Shown in pieces: positions 9,785-20,716 of a stretch of DNA of 64,000 nucleotides. The first letter of the stretch is position 1. The number at the start of each line of letters is the position of its first letter. The notes beneath the pieces are model-generated. The model was not told the DNA's origin and did not search any database. It saw nothing but the letters and a program-made list of their open reading frames with translations. The translations under genes and the position numbers were made by a program. The stretch is from Paludibacteraceae bacterium (GTDB lineage: Bacteria > Bacteroidota > Bacteroidia > Bacteroidales > Paludibacteraceae), in assembly GCA_024399545.1 (NCBI GenBank), contig JAKSNS010000003.1, positions 28,597 through 92,596 of the forward strand, given 5' to 3'.

Positions 9785-9793
9785 AACTAAAAA

Positions 9794-10218
9794 ATACCGT
9801 TTTTTGTCCCCTATACATCCAATAGAGCCGTTAGTTCTTCGATGTACTTGAGCAAGGTGACTTGTTTCCATTCTCCATTATCCTCGAGTCTCACTTTTTT
9901 GTATTTAGAGAGCATTTAAGTTTTGCACAACTTGCGATTTCGCCAAAAATCCGAGTCGAAAATCCGTTCCCTTTGCAGGCAATCAGTTGAAATGTCAGCA
10001 GAACAGCATTTTAGCAGGCTGTTTGTATAGGGTGTAATCGACATAATGCAGTAATGGCATCAATCGTGGAATCAATAGGTTGAACGTGTCCCGCCTCGTA
10101 ATTCTTGTCAAGGAACTCAAAGTTTTTGACGTGACAAAAAATCACGATTAAATTTTTCTGAATTATAGAAGGTGAGTTCTATAGTTTCCGCTTTTGAGGA
10201 ACATGAGTGTTTATCACA
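9794..10218. other. Non-coding/remnant region between the IS and the giant gene
   Basis: No complete gene is visible. A short minus-strand open stretch (about 10029-10187) reads ...NFEFLDKNYEAGHVQPID... and ends at a stop near 10030; it looks like a gene fragment with no start. At 10175-10187, GGTGAGTTCTATA equals the outer 13 bases of the inverted-repeat element described at 48372 and 49583, suggesting a solo end of the same family. The rest shows nothing I can name. Confidence 0.35.
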
Positions 10219-10221
10219 AAA

Positions 10222-10247
10222 TAAGCCACATTGGGGAATGTGGCTTA
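10222..10247 (-). terminator. Terminator of the 3471-aa adhesin gene
   Basis: An 11-bp perfect stem, TAAGCCACATT (10222-10232) with AATGTGGCTTA (10237-10247) around a GGGG loop, lies 28 bp past the stop codon. In the minus direction it is followed by TTTTGTG. Confidence 0.7.
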
Positions 10248-10274
10248 CCTTGCGATGAATATGTTTACGTTGCT

Positions 10275-13200
10275 TTACTTGACAATCAGCTTACGGACAT
10301 ACTGTCGTCCATCCTTTGTAGTAAGACGTATATTGTAAAGCCCAGCAGCCGAGATTCCAGAAACCTCAATAGGATAAGACGTAGGGGTGAAGGTCTGGAC
10401 TGTCTGACCGAGACTATTTATAACCTCGACCTTGGCAACCTCGGTGAAGTCCCCGTAGATAAATGCCGTGGCACCAGTAGTAACTGGGTTTGGAACAACA
10501 TCTATGGAGATGTCCAAGACGTTGTCAACAGATGTTCCCAATACCGTGAGATAGAGGGTTACGATTGAGTCGCAACTATACTCTACGGTATGTAACGTTG
10601 CTGTATAAACGCCAGGCTCCGTTATGTCCGTATTGTCGAACCTGTAAACCTCGCCCTTGACAATAGTGTCATAAACATCCTTATAGACGGTAGGCACGAA
10701 ATGTATATTTACGTTGGTTATCGAGTCGCATTGGGCGTCAATCGTGCGAGTGGTAACAGTCACCATAGTGTCGGCTGTCACAGGAAGGTTCATTATGCCG
10801 TTGCCTGTATATGGGTGACCCTCGCAGGCGTAATCATAAACCACGACAGGCACGGCAGGGACGACAGTAGCAGTGATATGATAGTTGATGACACATCCGC
10901 CAACAGGGTCAAGACGGTTCAACGTGTAGGTGCCTGCGGTGGTTATGAGGGTATCTACGACCAAAGCCGAGCCACCCTGGCAGATGGTGAGGTTGACAAT
11001 CGAGTCTGTGGCGACTACCGTAAGGTCAAGGACTGCCGTCTGCGCACATCCACGTGGACCTGTGATTTGCTGTACGTGACGGCCTGCGGTATTGATGTTC
11101 TGCCCACGCCATACGTATGGCAGGTTGTTCTGGCATACCGTCGCTACGTCGAAGAGCGAATCAGGGAGTTCCATCAGGTAGAGAGTGTCGGTGCATGTGC
11201 AACCGTAGCTGTTCAGATACGAGCGTGTGTATTTGCCTGGGTCGGTGATTGTAGTGTCACGGAACACATACGAGCCTCCATGGCAGATGGTGTCAACTAT
11301 GACATTGACCACTGGTATTACCGTTAGCTGAAGTTCTACGGTAGAGTCGCAGCCGCATACCGATGCGCCACGGAACGTGTTACGATAAGTGCGTGTCGAT
11401 GGTCTTGGGATGTTCCACATTCCACGTGTGTATGCCTCGCCCTGACATATCGTGTCAACGGTAGAAACGACAATGTTGTCCAAACGATAGACGTGAGCAA
11501 TGATAAGGGTGTCCGAAACCCCTTGGGCTATACGGTTGAAAGTGTTGTCGCCGAGGGCTATGTTGGCGTTCGTGATTGAGAATCCGTGCGACATATAGTT
11601 AGCGTTGTTGCATATAGTGTCGTGATATACATCTCCTGCCACCAACTGCGACACGCGCACCTCGTCGATGAATGCGTAGTATGAAGGAGCGGTTGCGCCG
11701 TCATAACGGAATGCCATGCGTGCGCCTGAAGGAATGTCGGTGAAGATGACAGACTGGTCTGCCCACGAAGTCGTGCGTGGTACGTTCAGCACAGTGACGA
11801 ATGTCGAGCCGTCCTCGTCGTCAGTCAGATAACCCAAGGCAACTGTTCCTGCCCCTGCCGCCGTGTTGTCGTACATCGACTTGAATGTCACGTAGAGGTT
11901 GTTTAGGTCGCTCATCTCAGGCAACAGCATGTAGAGTGCTGCAGTGCTGCTTGCGGCAAGGCGGAGACTGTTCTCCCCTTCGGCGTGCTGTGCGGATGTC
12001 ACATTATAATAAGGCTTAGCCGACGCTGCGTTGATTGACGACCAGCAGAATGCCGACGCTGCATTCTTCACATATCCGTTTGTAGTGTTCAGGTTCTCGA
12101 AACCTTCGGTGTAAGGGAACTGTGTCACTACGCCGCAAAGAGTCTTGAAGCGGAGAGGTGTCCAGAAGGATATGTCGTCCTCGTCACAAAGCGAGCGTAC
12201 GAAGATATAATATGTCGATGAGGCGTTGAGACCTGTCAGCATGATGGTATCCTGCGCACTGTAGGCTATCGTGTCATAGTAGAGAGCATCCTCAACGTCA
12301 TCCGTCGTGCTGAGTGCATATACCAGTGATGCGTTCTCGTTAGGATTGGTGACGGCGAACGATGCGCTGTTCTCGCCGAGGGTTTCGTCTATGAGTGATA
12401 CTGTAGGAGGCAGGCATGTCACCTGTGCGATGTGGATGTTGTCAATCGAGAATGGAGGGTTGCTGCCCATACTGGTGCCGCTGCGCCATGCAATCACGAT
12501 GTTATAGAGTTTCTCCTCCGTGATGGTGAACGAGCCTGACAGGGTGTTGTATGCCGTCGTGCCATAGAGGAAAGCAGTGTCGAGGGCTATGGCGTTCTTA
12601 GGAACGGAGGTGTAGCTCAGTCCGTAAAGCCATGAGTTCTCAAACAGCAATGCGTCGGCAGGCAACAGGAACACCCTTGCGCCGTCGTCCTTTCTCTCGC
12701 CGTTGCACTGCCAGTCGTAGCTGTATTCATACAGACCCGCAGGAAGCGAGATTATACGGTGTGCGTAAGCGAACGACAGTTCCGTGTTGTCGTAATTATA
12801 CGTTGAGCCGTCATTGGTGATGTAGAGCGAATTTGTTCCTCCGAATGAAGTGCCTGAGCCAATCACGAAATAGTTTGGCTGTGCCTGGGTGTAGAGCCAG
12901 TTGGCATTCTCATCATCATCCTCAAAGTCGCAGACGTAAGGCAGAGGTGCAGGGGTTGCCGTCGTGCGGAAACTCAGCAGTCGCCATGACGAGCTGTCAA
13001 TGGCGTTGCAACGCTGACGTGCGACTATGTAGTAGTCTGTCGTAGGAGTGAGACCCGTCAGAAGGAGTGTGTCACGCAACGATGTAGTGCTGAGTGTCGT
13101 CACGTCGAGCGAGTCTAACGAGTATTCGGTCATCAGTGCGTACTCGACATCCACAGGGTCAGGGTGCGAAATCATGATTGTGGCTGTGGTGTCATATACA

Positions 13201-16200
13201 GAGAGAGCCACAAGCGAGTTGACAGGCAGACATGTAACCTCGTTGACTGCCACGTTGTCTATGGCGAGAGGGGTGTTCGTCGCCTGGTCAGGCGAGCAGT
13301 AACCGTTGATGTTAATGGCAATCCACATGAAGACAAGGTTCATGTACTGAGGCTCGTCGATGGTTATTATTGACGATGTGCGCTGCCATGTGCTGCTGTT
13401 GTCCATATTTGCGCCGATAGGGTAAGAACCCTCTGGAAGGTTGCGCAGATAGATTTCGTTATCCACAGGAAGCGTGGCGGTAGCAGGTGCCACGAACGCA
13501 CGTCCGTAAGCCTCGTATGTCGTACCTGACGTAGGGTCGCATTTCCAGTCGAAGGAAACCTCATAGTTGCCGGCGGCAGGGAAGTGTATTGTACGTGAGT
13601 AGTATGTCACGCCGTATAGGTTCACGCCATACTGTGGCGTAGGGTTGGAAGGAACTGACTGAGAATACGAGCGTCCGTCAGAGGAGATGTAGAGTCCACG
13701 TGCGCCTGAGCTGTGTGCCTCAGCGTCACGGCCTATGATGAAGTTGTTCTGGTAGCCTGATTGGTATGCTTGCCACAAGGCGTTGTCGTCCGTTGGCTCA
13801 AAGCCTGTAACGTAAGGCAGGGTGGCAGGTGTCGAGAGTGTGCGGAACGTGAATGTTGACCATGCCGTTGTGTCGTTCATACCGCAGAAACCACGGACCA
13901 TCAGCGTGTAGTCGGTCATAGGGGTGAGACCTGTGTAAGCCACCTCGGCAAGTGTGACTGCCAAGGTGTCGTTTGTCGTGCCGCCTGTCAGTATGCACTG
14001 GTATGCGTTGGCGTTAGGTACGTTGTTCCATACTATTGTCGCAGCCTGGTCGCTTACCGAGCCTTCCACATGGATGTTCTCAGGGGCGAAGCAGTCGTCA
14101 ATCTTTGTCGTTACTGTCACAGGAGCGGTCCATGATGTCGAGTCACCGTCAGCGCAGTATCCACGGGCATAGACTGAATAGGTTGTGCCTGGTGTGAGTC
14201 CTGTGAATGTCACGTCGCCTGTGGTGGTGGTCTGTGTGGCGAATATCTGTGAAGGCTGGGCTGATGCCGAGTAAGGAGCGATGCCGTACTTGATTGCCGT
14301 GCGTACGCCGATAGGGATTGTCAGCTGTGCGGTTGTGGATGTGGTAGCGACAACGGTTGGTTGTGTCGTCAGGTTGCGGCAAGGAGGATAGATGTCAACA
14401 GTCACGTCATCAAGGTATATGTAACCGTTCGACACGTCGATAGCCTCGAACATCACGTAATAGTCACCCGACAGTCCGGCAGGAAGGTCAAGGTCGAAAT
14501 ACATAAGTGAGTTGTTCGTGCGGCTGCTGTTGTATACTATATAGTGTGCCAGTCTCGTGGCTCCTGTCTTTGATGTAGGGTCGGTGCCTACGTAAACGTT
14601 GACCTCGTCGTCGTTCCATGACGAGCCTGACTGCATAAGCCAGAAGGTGACATGGTATTCACGGTTAGGGTCGAGAGCGAATGCAGGGGTCGAGAGCAAT
14701 GCCGAGGTGTTCTGTGTGCCTTCAAAGCCTGCCGATTTCGAGCCTGAGTGCGTGTTGCGGTTCTCCTGTACCCAACGACCGTCAACGACACCTGCCGTGG
14801 TGGTTACTGAGGTGAGCGTTGTGTTTGTCCAGCATACTGGAGGGAAGGTCAGGTCCTCGAAACTCTCAGTGAATGGGAATGAGCTTATTGCCGCACACTC
14901 TGTCTGGAATGGAACGGATACCCATGGCGAGCGGTCCAATGCGCTGCACTCTGCACGCACGAAGAGGTTGTACCTTGTCGATGGTGTCAGACCTGATACA
15001 GTCACCATCTCGCCTTGTGTCACTCCGCTTGCCACTGAGTCTGTTATAAGTGACGATGTGCTTACCGCCCAACGTATGTCCGAACCTACGTTAGGGTTGT
15101 TGAACGTTGCGGTTATACGGTTCTGTGATATTGACGCTTCGTCAACGGCAAGGTTAACCACAGGCTCGCATGTCAGTTCGGAGACTGACAGGTTACCTAC
15201 AGACAGTGGCTCGCCGCCACCGTTACTGCCGTCGTTCACCCATACGAAGACCAGATAGTATTCGCCCGCGCGTCCGCTCATGTCGATAATCTCCGAAACA
15301 TGCTGCGCTCCTCCCTCAACCATTGAGTGGTAAGTGTCGCCATCCAAAGGAATGAGGTTGTCAGGCCATGTGTAGTACTGATATACCTGCGAGGTAGAGT
15401 ATGTGGTCAGAAGGTCGGTGTATGCAGGGGCAAGGTAGAAACGTGCGAAGTCAAATGAGTAATATCCTCCAGGGCATTTCCAGTCAAACTCAATCGAGTA
15501 TGTGGTCTCGTCGAAATCGAACAGGCGTGCGATGCCTGTGATTGAGGATGAGCCAATGTTGTAGCCGTAGGTGGTGCCGCTGTTCGATACATACATTGCG
15601 TGTGTCCCGTTTGCGAATGTGGCGTTAGGGTCACTGCCGAACACGAATTTGTTAGCCCCGTTGCCCAGCTGTTTCCATGCGTTGTTCTGCACGTCGTCTG
15701 AGAAGTCCGTTATGTATGGAAGTTCGGCAGGCAGTGCCGCTGTCTTCTGCGTCACGCTTATCCATGTCGAGTAGTCGCCAGGCGAGCATACCGCACGCAC
15801 ATAGATGTCGTAGTTGGTGGCCTGTCTCAGGTTGTCTATGTTGAACATCTTTGTCGTTACATCCACTGGTGTGGCCTCGCTTACGTTGTGTCCGTGAAGC
15901 ACCACGGCGTATTGCCATGCGTTGTGCGATACTGCCGTGTCTGAGAATGCTATGAATATCGAGCTTTCGGTGACATCCTGCACTGAGATGGCAGTAGGTT
16001 CGTCGCAGTCTGACAGCTGACGTACACGCACGTTGTCTATCCATGTGGAACCTGTGCCGTAGTGTGTCTGACCGTAGAACATGAACTGGACAGTGTCGCC
16101 CGAGTATGCCTGCAGGCCGTAAGAGTTGGTGATGAACTCCGAAGGTGTCGCACCGTCGGTCATTCCGTTGCTTTGGTGTACGGCTATTGTCGTGAATGAC

Positions 16201-19200
16201 ACCTGTCTATGACGACGGATTCCCACAACCAGGTCTCCCGTGCTTGACTGGTGGCAATAATCGTAGCGGAAGTCGTATTTTGACCCTGCCGTCAGTACTA
16301 TCTCAGGGGTGACGATGATTGCGTCGCCCGTACTGGACTGTGCGTCGTACATGCGGATTGACTTGTTGCCGTTCGCCTGATATACGCCCCAGAGGTAATG
16401 AGGGTGGTTCGTGTAGGTTATTGTGTGATCGGAGAGCGAATTGTCCCAGCAGGTAGGGATGATGTCGGCAGGGAATCCCTCGAATGTCTCTGTGTAAGGT
16501 GCTATGATGTAGCTGCACTCGGTGTAGAAGTCGCCAATCTTGTAGGCTATTGAGGTGTCGCCCTCAGCGCAGATTGAGCGTACGAACAGTGAGTGGTTGG
16601 CTGACGATGACAGGCCTGTCAGGGTGTAAGGATGTGTGGTGACAATCTGTGACGTGACTGTGCCGTCGTCTTTCATTGCATAGAGCTGCCACTGTGTCGC
16701 ACCGCCGCTCTCTGTCCAGTCGGCTGTCACGCTGTTGTCCGAAACTGAAGAGATGACACCATTGGTTGGACGGTTGCAGGTTGGTGCGGTAATCATGTTG
16801 AGGTCGTCAACGTATATGATGCTGTTGCCTGTGGCGATGACTAAATGGCGTGCGTTGAGATAGTCCTCGTACTCAGGGTCGCTGAGCTGGTTGAAATATA
16901 CGGTGAACTCAGTCCATGTGTTTGCCTGGGTTATGGCAACATCAGTGAGCGACTGGAACGAGGATGCGTCGTCAGGGTCGCTTATCACGCCGATTGAGAA
17001 ACTTGTGCTGTCATTGTTGGCGTATGCCCAGCCTGTCAGCATGTATGGCACGAAGGATGTCACGTCGAACTCTGGCGACACTGCCGAGGCTGCCTCGACA
17101 CGCATTGACGCGCTGCCTGTGTTGTGTGCCGATGTCTCGTGCGAGACATTGCCCTTGCCGTTCAGCGGAAGCCAGCAGGATACGGAAGATGCGTTCTCGA
17201 AATTTTCGATGTATGGTACGTTGACCGTGGTGCAGCGTGTGTGGAACGACTCTGTTGTCATCCAGTTGCTTGCGTTGTTCGTGCCGCAGATTGTGCGGAT
17301 GGTGTAATAGTATGTGGTATTTGGCGTGAGGTTGTTGACGGTGAATGATGTGGCGTTTATCGTGTCACGGTATATGTTTCCAAAGCCCGAACCTGCGCTT
17401 ACGTTTGAGGTCGATACAGCCACGTCCCACATGGTGTTTTGCGATGTGAAACTTATTGTGGCTGAAGTTGGGGTGAGTTGTGTCACCGTCGTTGATGTTG
17501 GAGGAATGCACGAAACCTCGGTGATGGCTATGTCGTCTAAGTATGGCGCATACAGTTCCCCAGTTGCCGACGACGTCATTACGCCAAAGTAATAGTCGCC
17601 CGTCGTCATTGGGGTGAGGTAGGCGTTGAAGCGGTTCCACGATGTCGAGTTTACGTTTGAAGTCGAGATTACGTTAAGGTTCGACGAGTTCATTCCGTTT
17701 ACGAACGAGAGGCGGTAGTTATTGTCGTAGGAACGGGTTTTGGCATACATTGAGATTTCGTAATTGTGACCTGACTCTAAGTGCAGATAAACCGCTACGG
17801 TCATATTCTGCGACAGTGTCGCCGCCGAAGGGGTGTGTGCGTCGTGCGAAGACGAAAGGCCCTTGCTTCCGCCAGGCGTGTGGTTGTAAGTGCCGCCAGT
17901 CTCATTGAAAACGGCAAGGTACTGGTTCTCTGCCACCACGTAGTAGCATCCTGCCAGTTCGCCAGCAGGCTGAGACTCGAAGTCGTCGCTAAATGGCACT
18001 GTGAAAGCTCCGCATGCCGTACGGAATGTCACTGCGTCGCTCCACGAGCCAAATTGGTCACCGCAACGGCGGCGAGCGTAGATTACGTATGATGTGTTTG
18101 GTTGTAGGTTATTCAATATGAAAGCAGTACCAGTGATTGTGTCAACCGTAGTACATGCCGCGAGTGGCGTTCCCGCAACGCCGTATGCATACGACCATGT
18201 CGTAGCAGTCAGGTCTGACACTGTCACCGTGACGCTGTGGTCTGTCACGTCTGAGATTATTGTTCCCGAGCCATCCAAGTCTGGGCATGCTGGTATAGGC
18301 TCCAATTTTATGTCGTCAACGTTGAGCGAGAGGAACTGTGTCTGCACGCGGCGACTGTAGAATGCTATGTATTCGCCGTTGCCCGTGTAGTTCGTGAATT
18401 GTGTCTCGTAGCGCATATAATCCGTCGTGCCTACGAAGAACGAGTCAGTTGCCACGAAAGTTGCGAAATCCGTAGGGTCGCTCATCACGCCTGCCACTAT
18501 CATAGGTGCTGGGTTGATGGTCGTTGCCTGGGCGTACAACACGAGGCGCAGGGTATTGATAGGATATGCGGTGACGTTCAGTCGTGGAAGCACTGCCACC
18601 TGGTGTTCGCCGTAATCAGCCGATGTCGAGGTTATAGGCATGAATCTCAGGAATCCGTTGCCCGTATGTGAATATTCGGCCGAAGTCGAGGCTTGTGGGT
18701 ATATGTTGTTCGAGCCTGAAGCATCGTTGTATCTTGACCAGCAGAGGGGCAGTGGGTTTGCCGCCGTCGAAAGCTCCTCTGTCTCAAAGCCGCATGTGTA
18801 TGGGAAAACGGCGAGTGGCTGGCAGGTGGTGACGAAATAGGTGTTGAACGCTACGGGGTCGGACAAGTCGTTTTCTCCGCACATCGAGGTTATCGTACCT
18901 TCCACTGCGTATGTCGTGGCTGATGCGAGACCTTGTATCGTGAATGATGGCGAGTTTACTGTGTCTGTTATGAAAGCTCCGTCGTTCAGCGAGTACGACA
19001 CTATCCATTGCTGTTCGTTCATGCCTGGTGTCCACGTCATGCCGATGCTGTTGTGCGTCGGTGTGCCGAACTGCACGTTCGACACGCGGAAACATGATGG
19101 GGTGAGACGTACGCGGAGGTCGTCGAAGTAGATAGGTGCGCCGTTCTCGCTGACACCCTCGACAATCACGAATTTATCGCCTGTCGTGTTGATTATGAAC

Positions 19201-20690
19201 TCGTAATTGTACCACTCGTTAGGCGTATGCTCGACAGGTGCGGCCAGATAGTGGCGAGGAATGTAGCCGAGGAATGTCGCGCCTGTGGTGTCGTCAGGGT
19301 ATGGCGAAATCCAGAAGCGCAGCCCCTCCGCCTGTGTGGCTGATGCCTCCTGGCGATATACCCACACCGAAAGGGTGTATTTGCCCGCTTGGTCGAACGG
19401 CAGGGACTGTGTGGAGAGATAAGCCCGTGAACCCTCAGTCTGCTGTGCGAGAGACATAGAGCGCAGACCCGTGTGAGCGCGGTCGGTCGTCACTGTGAAA
19501 GGGAATAAGCGTGTGTTGGCAGAAGGTTTGTTCCACCAACCCTCGTGCCAGCAGTCAGGCAGGGCGTTGGTTGAGAGGAGAGACTCGAAGCCTTGGTCGA
19601 ACAACGCCGTGCTTGCCGTCACGCACTCCGTGCGGCAGGTCAGCGTCGTTGGGTTCATTTCGCTTGAGTCAGCCTGCGAGCAGATGGCACGAATCCTGAA
19701 CGAATAGTCGGTGTTTGGCGTAAGGTCGCTGATTGTGTAAGGGTTTGTGTTGGCTATGATTGTGCGTGTGTCAACGTCGGAAGAAATGTACAGCCTCACC
19801 GACTGTGCGTTTGTCATTGTCCACGAGAATGTGGCCGCTGTCGCCGTCACGTTGGCTATTGCGAAATCCTCTGGGCGGATACATGTCGGTATCGTGTGGA
19901 TTGTCACGTCGTCGATGTAAATCGTACGGTCAAGGCCCTGTGGGAACACCACAGCAATCATCGTCGATGGGTTCACCCCAAACTGCGTGGCTGAAGTGTT
20001 CATCCTCACCTCCGTCCACGTCGTCGTGGTCAGCTCACCGATGTACAGAGGTTCGAATGCGCCCTCTATGTCAGCAGGGTCCGTGATAATCCCCACATAG
20101 AACGGCACGTTGGCGCCGAACGTTGAGTTGGCTTTCATCCATACCCCCACCTCAACGTCGTCCGACTGTAGGTTCAGGTCTGGGAACACCATATACGCCG
20201 ATTCGGACGCAGTCGTAGTCAGTGCCATGCACTTTCCCGTCCTGCCGCCGTTCGTCCATGCGGCGTTCCTCATGAAAACGCACGATGGCAAGGTCGTGTT
20301 GAAATCCTCGTCGTATGGTGCGGCTTGCGTTGCGCAAGGCGTGGTGAAACTGAACGTGACAGTCTCCGATATTCCTGACCCAGTCAGGTTGCAAGTAGAA
20401 CCCAACTCCACTACATAAGTCGTGTTTGCGGTCAGACCAGTAATCGTGTAGGACTGCGAAGTCACCACAAGCTCGGAATCCAACTCAAGCACGGTCTCCC
20501 CTGCCGTCAGTTTGAAAAAATAACTCGAAGGCACGTCTCCTGTGGCTGAAAGATCCCATATCAGGGTCGCCGCACTCGTTGAAAGGCTTGACACCGAAAG
20601 GTTCTCCGGTCTCTTGCAAGTTTGTGCGTTTGTGTTGATTGTCAGCGACATAGCGACAATGCAAACAACGAAAAGCAATAAACGTTTCAT
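10275..20690 (-). CDS. Giant FN3 / cleaved-adhesin T9SS surface protein, 3471 aa
   Basis: The start is the ATG at 20690 (MKRLLLFVV..., signal peptide ending at ...NTNA-Q); the frame extends 39 codons further, but the promoter lies inside that stretch. After the signal peptide, FN3-like units alternate with eleven J-type cleaved-adhesin domains (openings such as APYDEDFN, FPYTCGFET, VPFSDDFES, VPYIENFEN, FPFTESFED, LPYVTGFEP). Residues ~3018-3390 hold five or six cysteine-containing repeats of ~70 aa ('DTIC.G..Y', 'G...CDST..L.L.V'). The last ~75 residues (VPNPVTTG... SLGQTV... GLYNIRL...VRKLIVK) form a type-A T9SS sorting domain. Family knowledge: such proteins are secreted through the outer membrane and attached at the surface. 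The first six J domains are collinear with the 1-4511 protein. Binding target unknown. Confidence 0.9.
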   Translation of the reverse strand: MKRLLLFVVCIVAMSLTINTNAQTCKRPENLSVSSLSTSAATLIWDLSATGDVPSSYFFKLTAGETVLELDSELVVTSQSYTITGLTANTTYVVELGSTCNLTGSGISETVTFSFTTPCATQAAPYDEDFNTTLPSCVFMRNAAWTNGGRTGKCMALTTTASESAYMVFPDLNLQSDDVEVGVWMKANSTFGANVPFYVGIITDPADIEGAFEPLYIGELTTTTWTEVRMNTSATQFGVNPSTMIAVVFPQGLDRTIYIDDVTIHTIPTCIRPEDFAIANVTATAATFSWTMTNAQSVRLYISSDVDTRTIIANTNPYTISDLTPNTDYSFRIRAICSQADSSEMNPTTLTCRTECVTASTALFDQGFESLLSTNALPDCWHEGWWNKPSANTRLFPFTVTTDRAHTGLRSMSLAQQTEGSRAYLSTQSLPFDQAGKYTLSVWVYRQEASATQAEGLRFWISPYPDDTTGATFLGYIPRHYLAAPVEHTPNEWYNYEFIINTTGDKFVIVEGVSENGAPIYFDDLRVRLTPSCFRVSNVQFGTPTHNSIGMTWTPGMNEQQWIVSYSLNDGAFITDTVNSPSFTIQGLASATTYAVEGTITSMCGENDLSDPVAFNTYFVTTCQPLAVFPYTCGFETEELSTAANPLPLCWSRYNDASGSNNIYPQASTSAEYSHTGNGFLRFMPITSTSADYGEHQVAVLPRLNVTAYPINTLRLVLYAQATTINPAPMIVAGVMSDPTDFATFVATDSFFVGTTDYMRYETQFTNYTGNGEYIAFYSRRVQTQFLSLNVDDIKLEPIPACPDLDGSGTIISDVTDHSVTVTVSDLTATTWSYAYGVAGTPLAACTTVDTITGTAFILNNLQPNTSYVIYARRRCGDQFGSWSDAVTFRTACGAFTVPFSDDFESQPAGELAGCYYVVAENQYLAVFNETGGTYNHTPGGSKGLSSSHDAHTPSAATLSQNMTVAVYLHLESGHNYEISMYAKTRSYDNNYRLSFVNGMNSSNLNVISTSNVNSTSWNRFNAYLTPMTTGDYYFGVMTSSATGELYAPYLDDIAITEVSCIPPTSTTVTQLTPTSATISFTSQNTMWDVAVSTSNVSAGSGFGNIYRDTINATSFTVNNLTPNTTYYYTIRTICGTNNASNWMTTESFHTRCTTVNVPYIENFENASSVSCWLPLNGKGNVSHETSAHNTGSASMRVEAASAVSPEFDVTSFVPYMLTGWAYANNDSTSFSIGVISDPDDASSFQSLTDVAITQANTWTEFTVYFNQLSDPEYEDYLNARHLVIATGNSIIYVDDLNMITAPTCNRPTNGVISSVSDNSVTADWTESGGATQWQLYAMKDDGTVTSQIVTTHPYTLTGLSSSANHSLFVRSICAEGDTSIAYKIGDFYTECSYIIAPYTETFEGFPADIIPTCWDNSLSDHTITYTNHPHYLWGVYQANGNKSIRMYDAQSSTGDAIIVTPEIVLTAGSKYDFRYDYCHQSSTGDLVVGIRRHRQVSFTTIAVHQSNGMTDGATPSEFITNSYGLQAYSGDTVQFMFYGQTHYGTGSTWIDNVRVRQLSDCDEPTAISVQDVTESSIFIAFSDTAVSHNAWQYAVVLHGHNVSEATPVDVTTKMFNIDNLRQATNYDIYVRAVCSPGDYSTWISVTQKTAALPAELPYITDFSDDVQNNAWKQLGNGANKFVFGSDPNATFANGTHAMYVSNSGTTYGYNIGSSSITGIARLFDFDETTYSIEFDWKCPGGYYSFDFARFYLAPAYTDLLTTYSTSQVYQYYTWPDNLIPLDGDTYHSMVEGGAQHVSEIIDMSGRAGEYYLVFVWVNDGSNGGGEPLSVGNLSVSELTCEPVVNLAVDEASISQNRITATFNNPNVGSDIRWAVSTSSLITDSVASGVTQGEMVTVSGLTPSTRYNLFVRAECSALDRSPWVSVPFQTECAAISSFPFTESFEDLTFPPVCWTNTTLTSVTTTAGVVDGRWVQENRNTHSGSKSAGFEGTQNTSALLSTPAFALDPNREYHVTFWLMQSGSSWNDDEVNVYVGTDPTSKTGATRLAHYIVYNSSRTNNSLMYFDLDLPAGLSGDYYVMFEAIDVSNGYIYLDDVTVDIYPPCRNLTTQPTVVATTSTTAQLTIPIGVRTAIKYGIAPYSASAQPSQIFATQTTTTGDVTFTGLTPGTTYSVYARGYCADGDSTSWTAPVTVTTKIDDCFAPENIHVEGSVSDQAATIVWNNVPNANAYQCILTGGTTNDTLAVTLAEVAYTGLTPMTDYTLMVRGFCGMNDTTAWSTFTFRTLSTPATLPYVTGFEPTDDNALWQAYQSGYQNNFIIGRDAEAHSSGARGLYISSDGRSYSQSVPSNPTPQYGVNLYGVTYYSRTIHFPAAGNYEVSFDWKCDPTSGTTYEAYGRAFVAPATATLPVDNEIYLRNLPEGSYPIGANMDNSSTWQRTSSIITIDEPQYMNLVFMWIAININGYCSPDQATNTPLAIDNVAVNEVTCLPVNSLVALSVYDTTATIMISHPDPVDVEYALMTEYSLDSLDVTTLSTTSLRDTLLLTGLTPTTDYYIVARQRCNAIDSSSWRLLSFRTTATPAPLPYVCDFEDDDENANWLYTQAQPNYFVIGSGTSFGGTNSLYITNDGSTYNYDNTELSFAYAHRIISLPAGLYEYSYDWQCNGERKDDGARVFLLPADALLFENSWLYGLSYTSVPKNAIALDTAFLYGTTAYNTLSGSFTITEEKLYNIVIAWRSGTSMGSNPPFSIDNIHIAQVTCLPPTVSLIDETLGENSASFAVTNPNENASLVYALSTTDDVEDALYYDTIAYSAQDTIMLTGLNASSTYYIFVRSLCDEDDISFWTPLRFKTLCGVVTQFPYTEGFENLNTTNGYVKNAASAFCWSSINAASAKPYYNVTSAQHAEGENSLRLAASSTAALYMLLPEMSDLNNLYVTFKSMYDNTAAGAGTVALGYLTDDEDGSTFVTVLNVPRTTSWADQSVIFTDIPSGARMAFRYDGATAPSYYAFIDEVRVSQLVAGDVYHDTICNNANYMSHGFSITNANIALGDNTFNRIAQGVSDTLIIAHVYRLDNIVVSTVDTICQGEAYTRGMWNIPRPSTRTYRNTFRGASVCGCDSTVELQLTVIPVVNVIVDTICHGGSYVFRDTTITDPGKYTRSYLNSYGCTCTDTLYLMELPDSLFDVATVCQNNLPYVWRGQNINTAGRHVQQITGPRGCAQTAVLDLTVVATDSIVNLTICQGGSALVVDTLITTAGTYTLNRLDPVGGCVINYHITATVVPAVPVVVYDYACEGHPYTGNGIMNLPVTADTMVTVTTRTIDAQCDSITNVNIHFVPTVYKDVYDTIVKGEVYRFDNTDITEPGVYTATLHTVEYSCDSIVTLYLTVLGTSVDNVLDISIDVVPNPVTTGATAFIYGDFTEVAKVEVINSLGQTVQTFTPTSYPIEVSGISAAGLYNIRLTTKDGRQYVRKLIVK

Positions 20691-20716
20691 AATGGACAAT
20701 AAGATAATATTTCGGT

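Noticed and set aside
14599..15258. 219-aa plus-strand open frame inside the 3471-aa adhesin gene
   Set aside because: It is antisense to a gene with clear domains, has no promoter or recognisable motif, and similar shadows occur throughout the giant genes (e.g. 3241-3579, 10701-11327).
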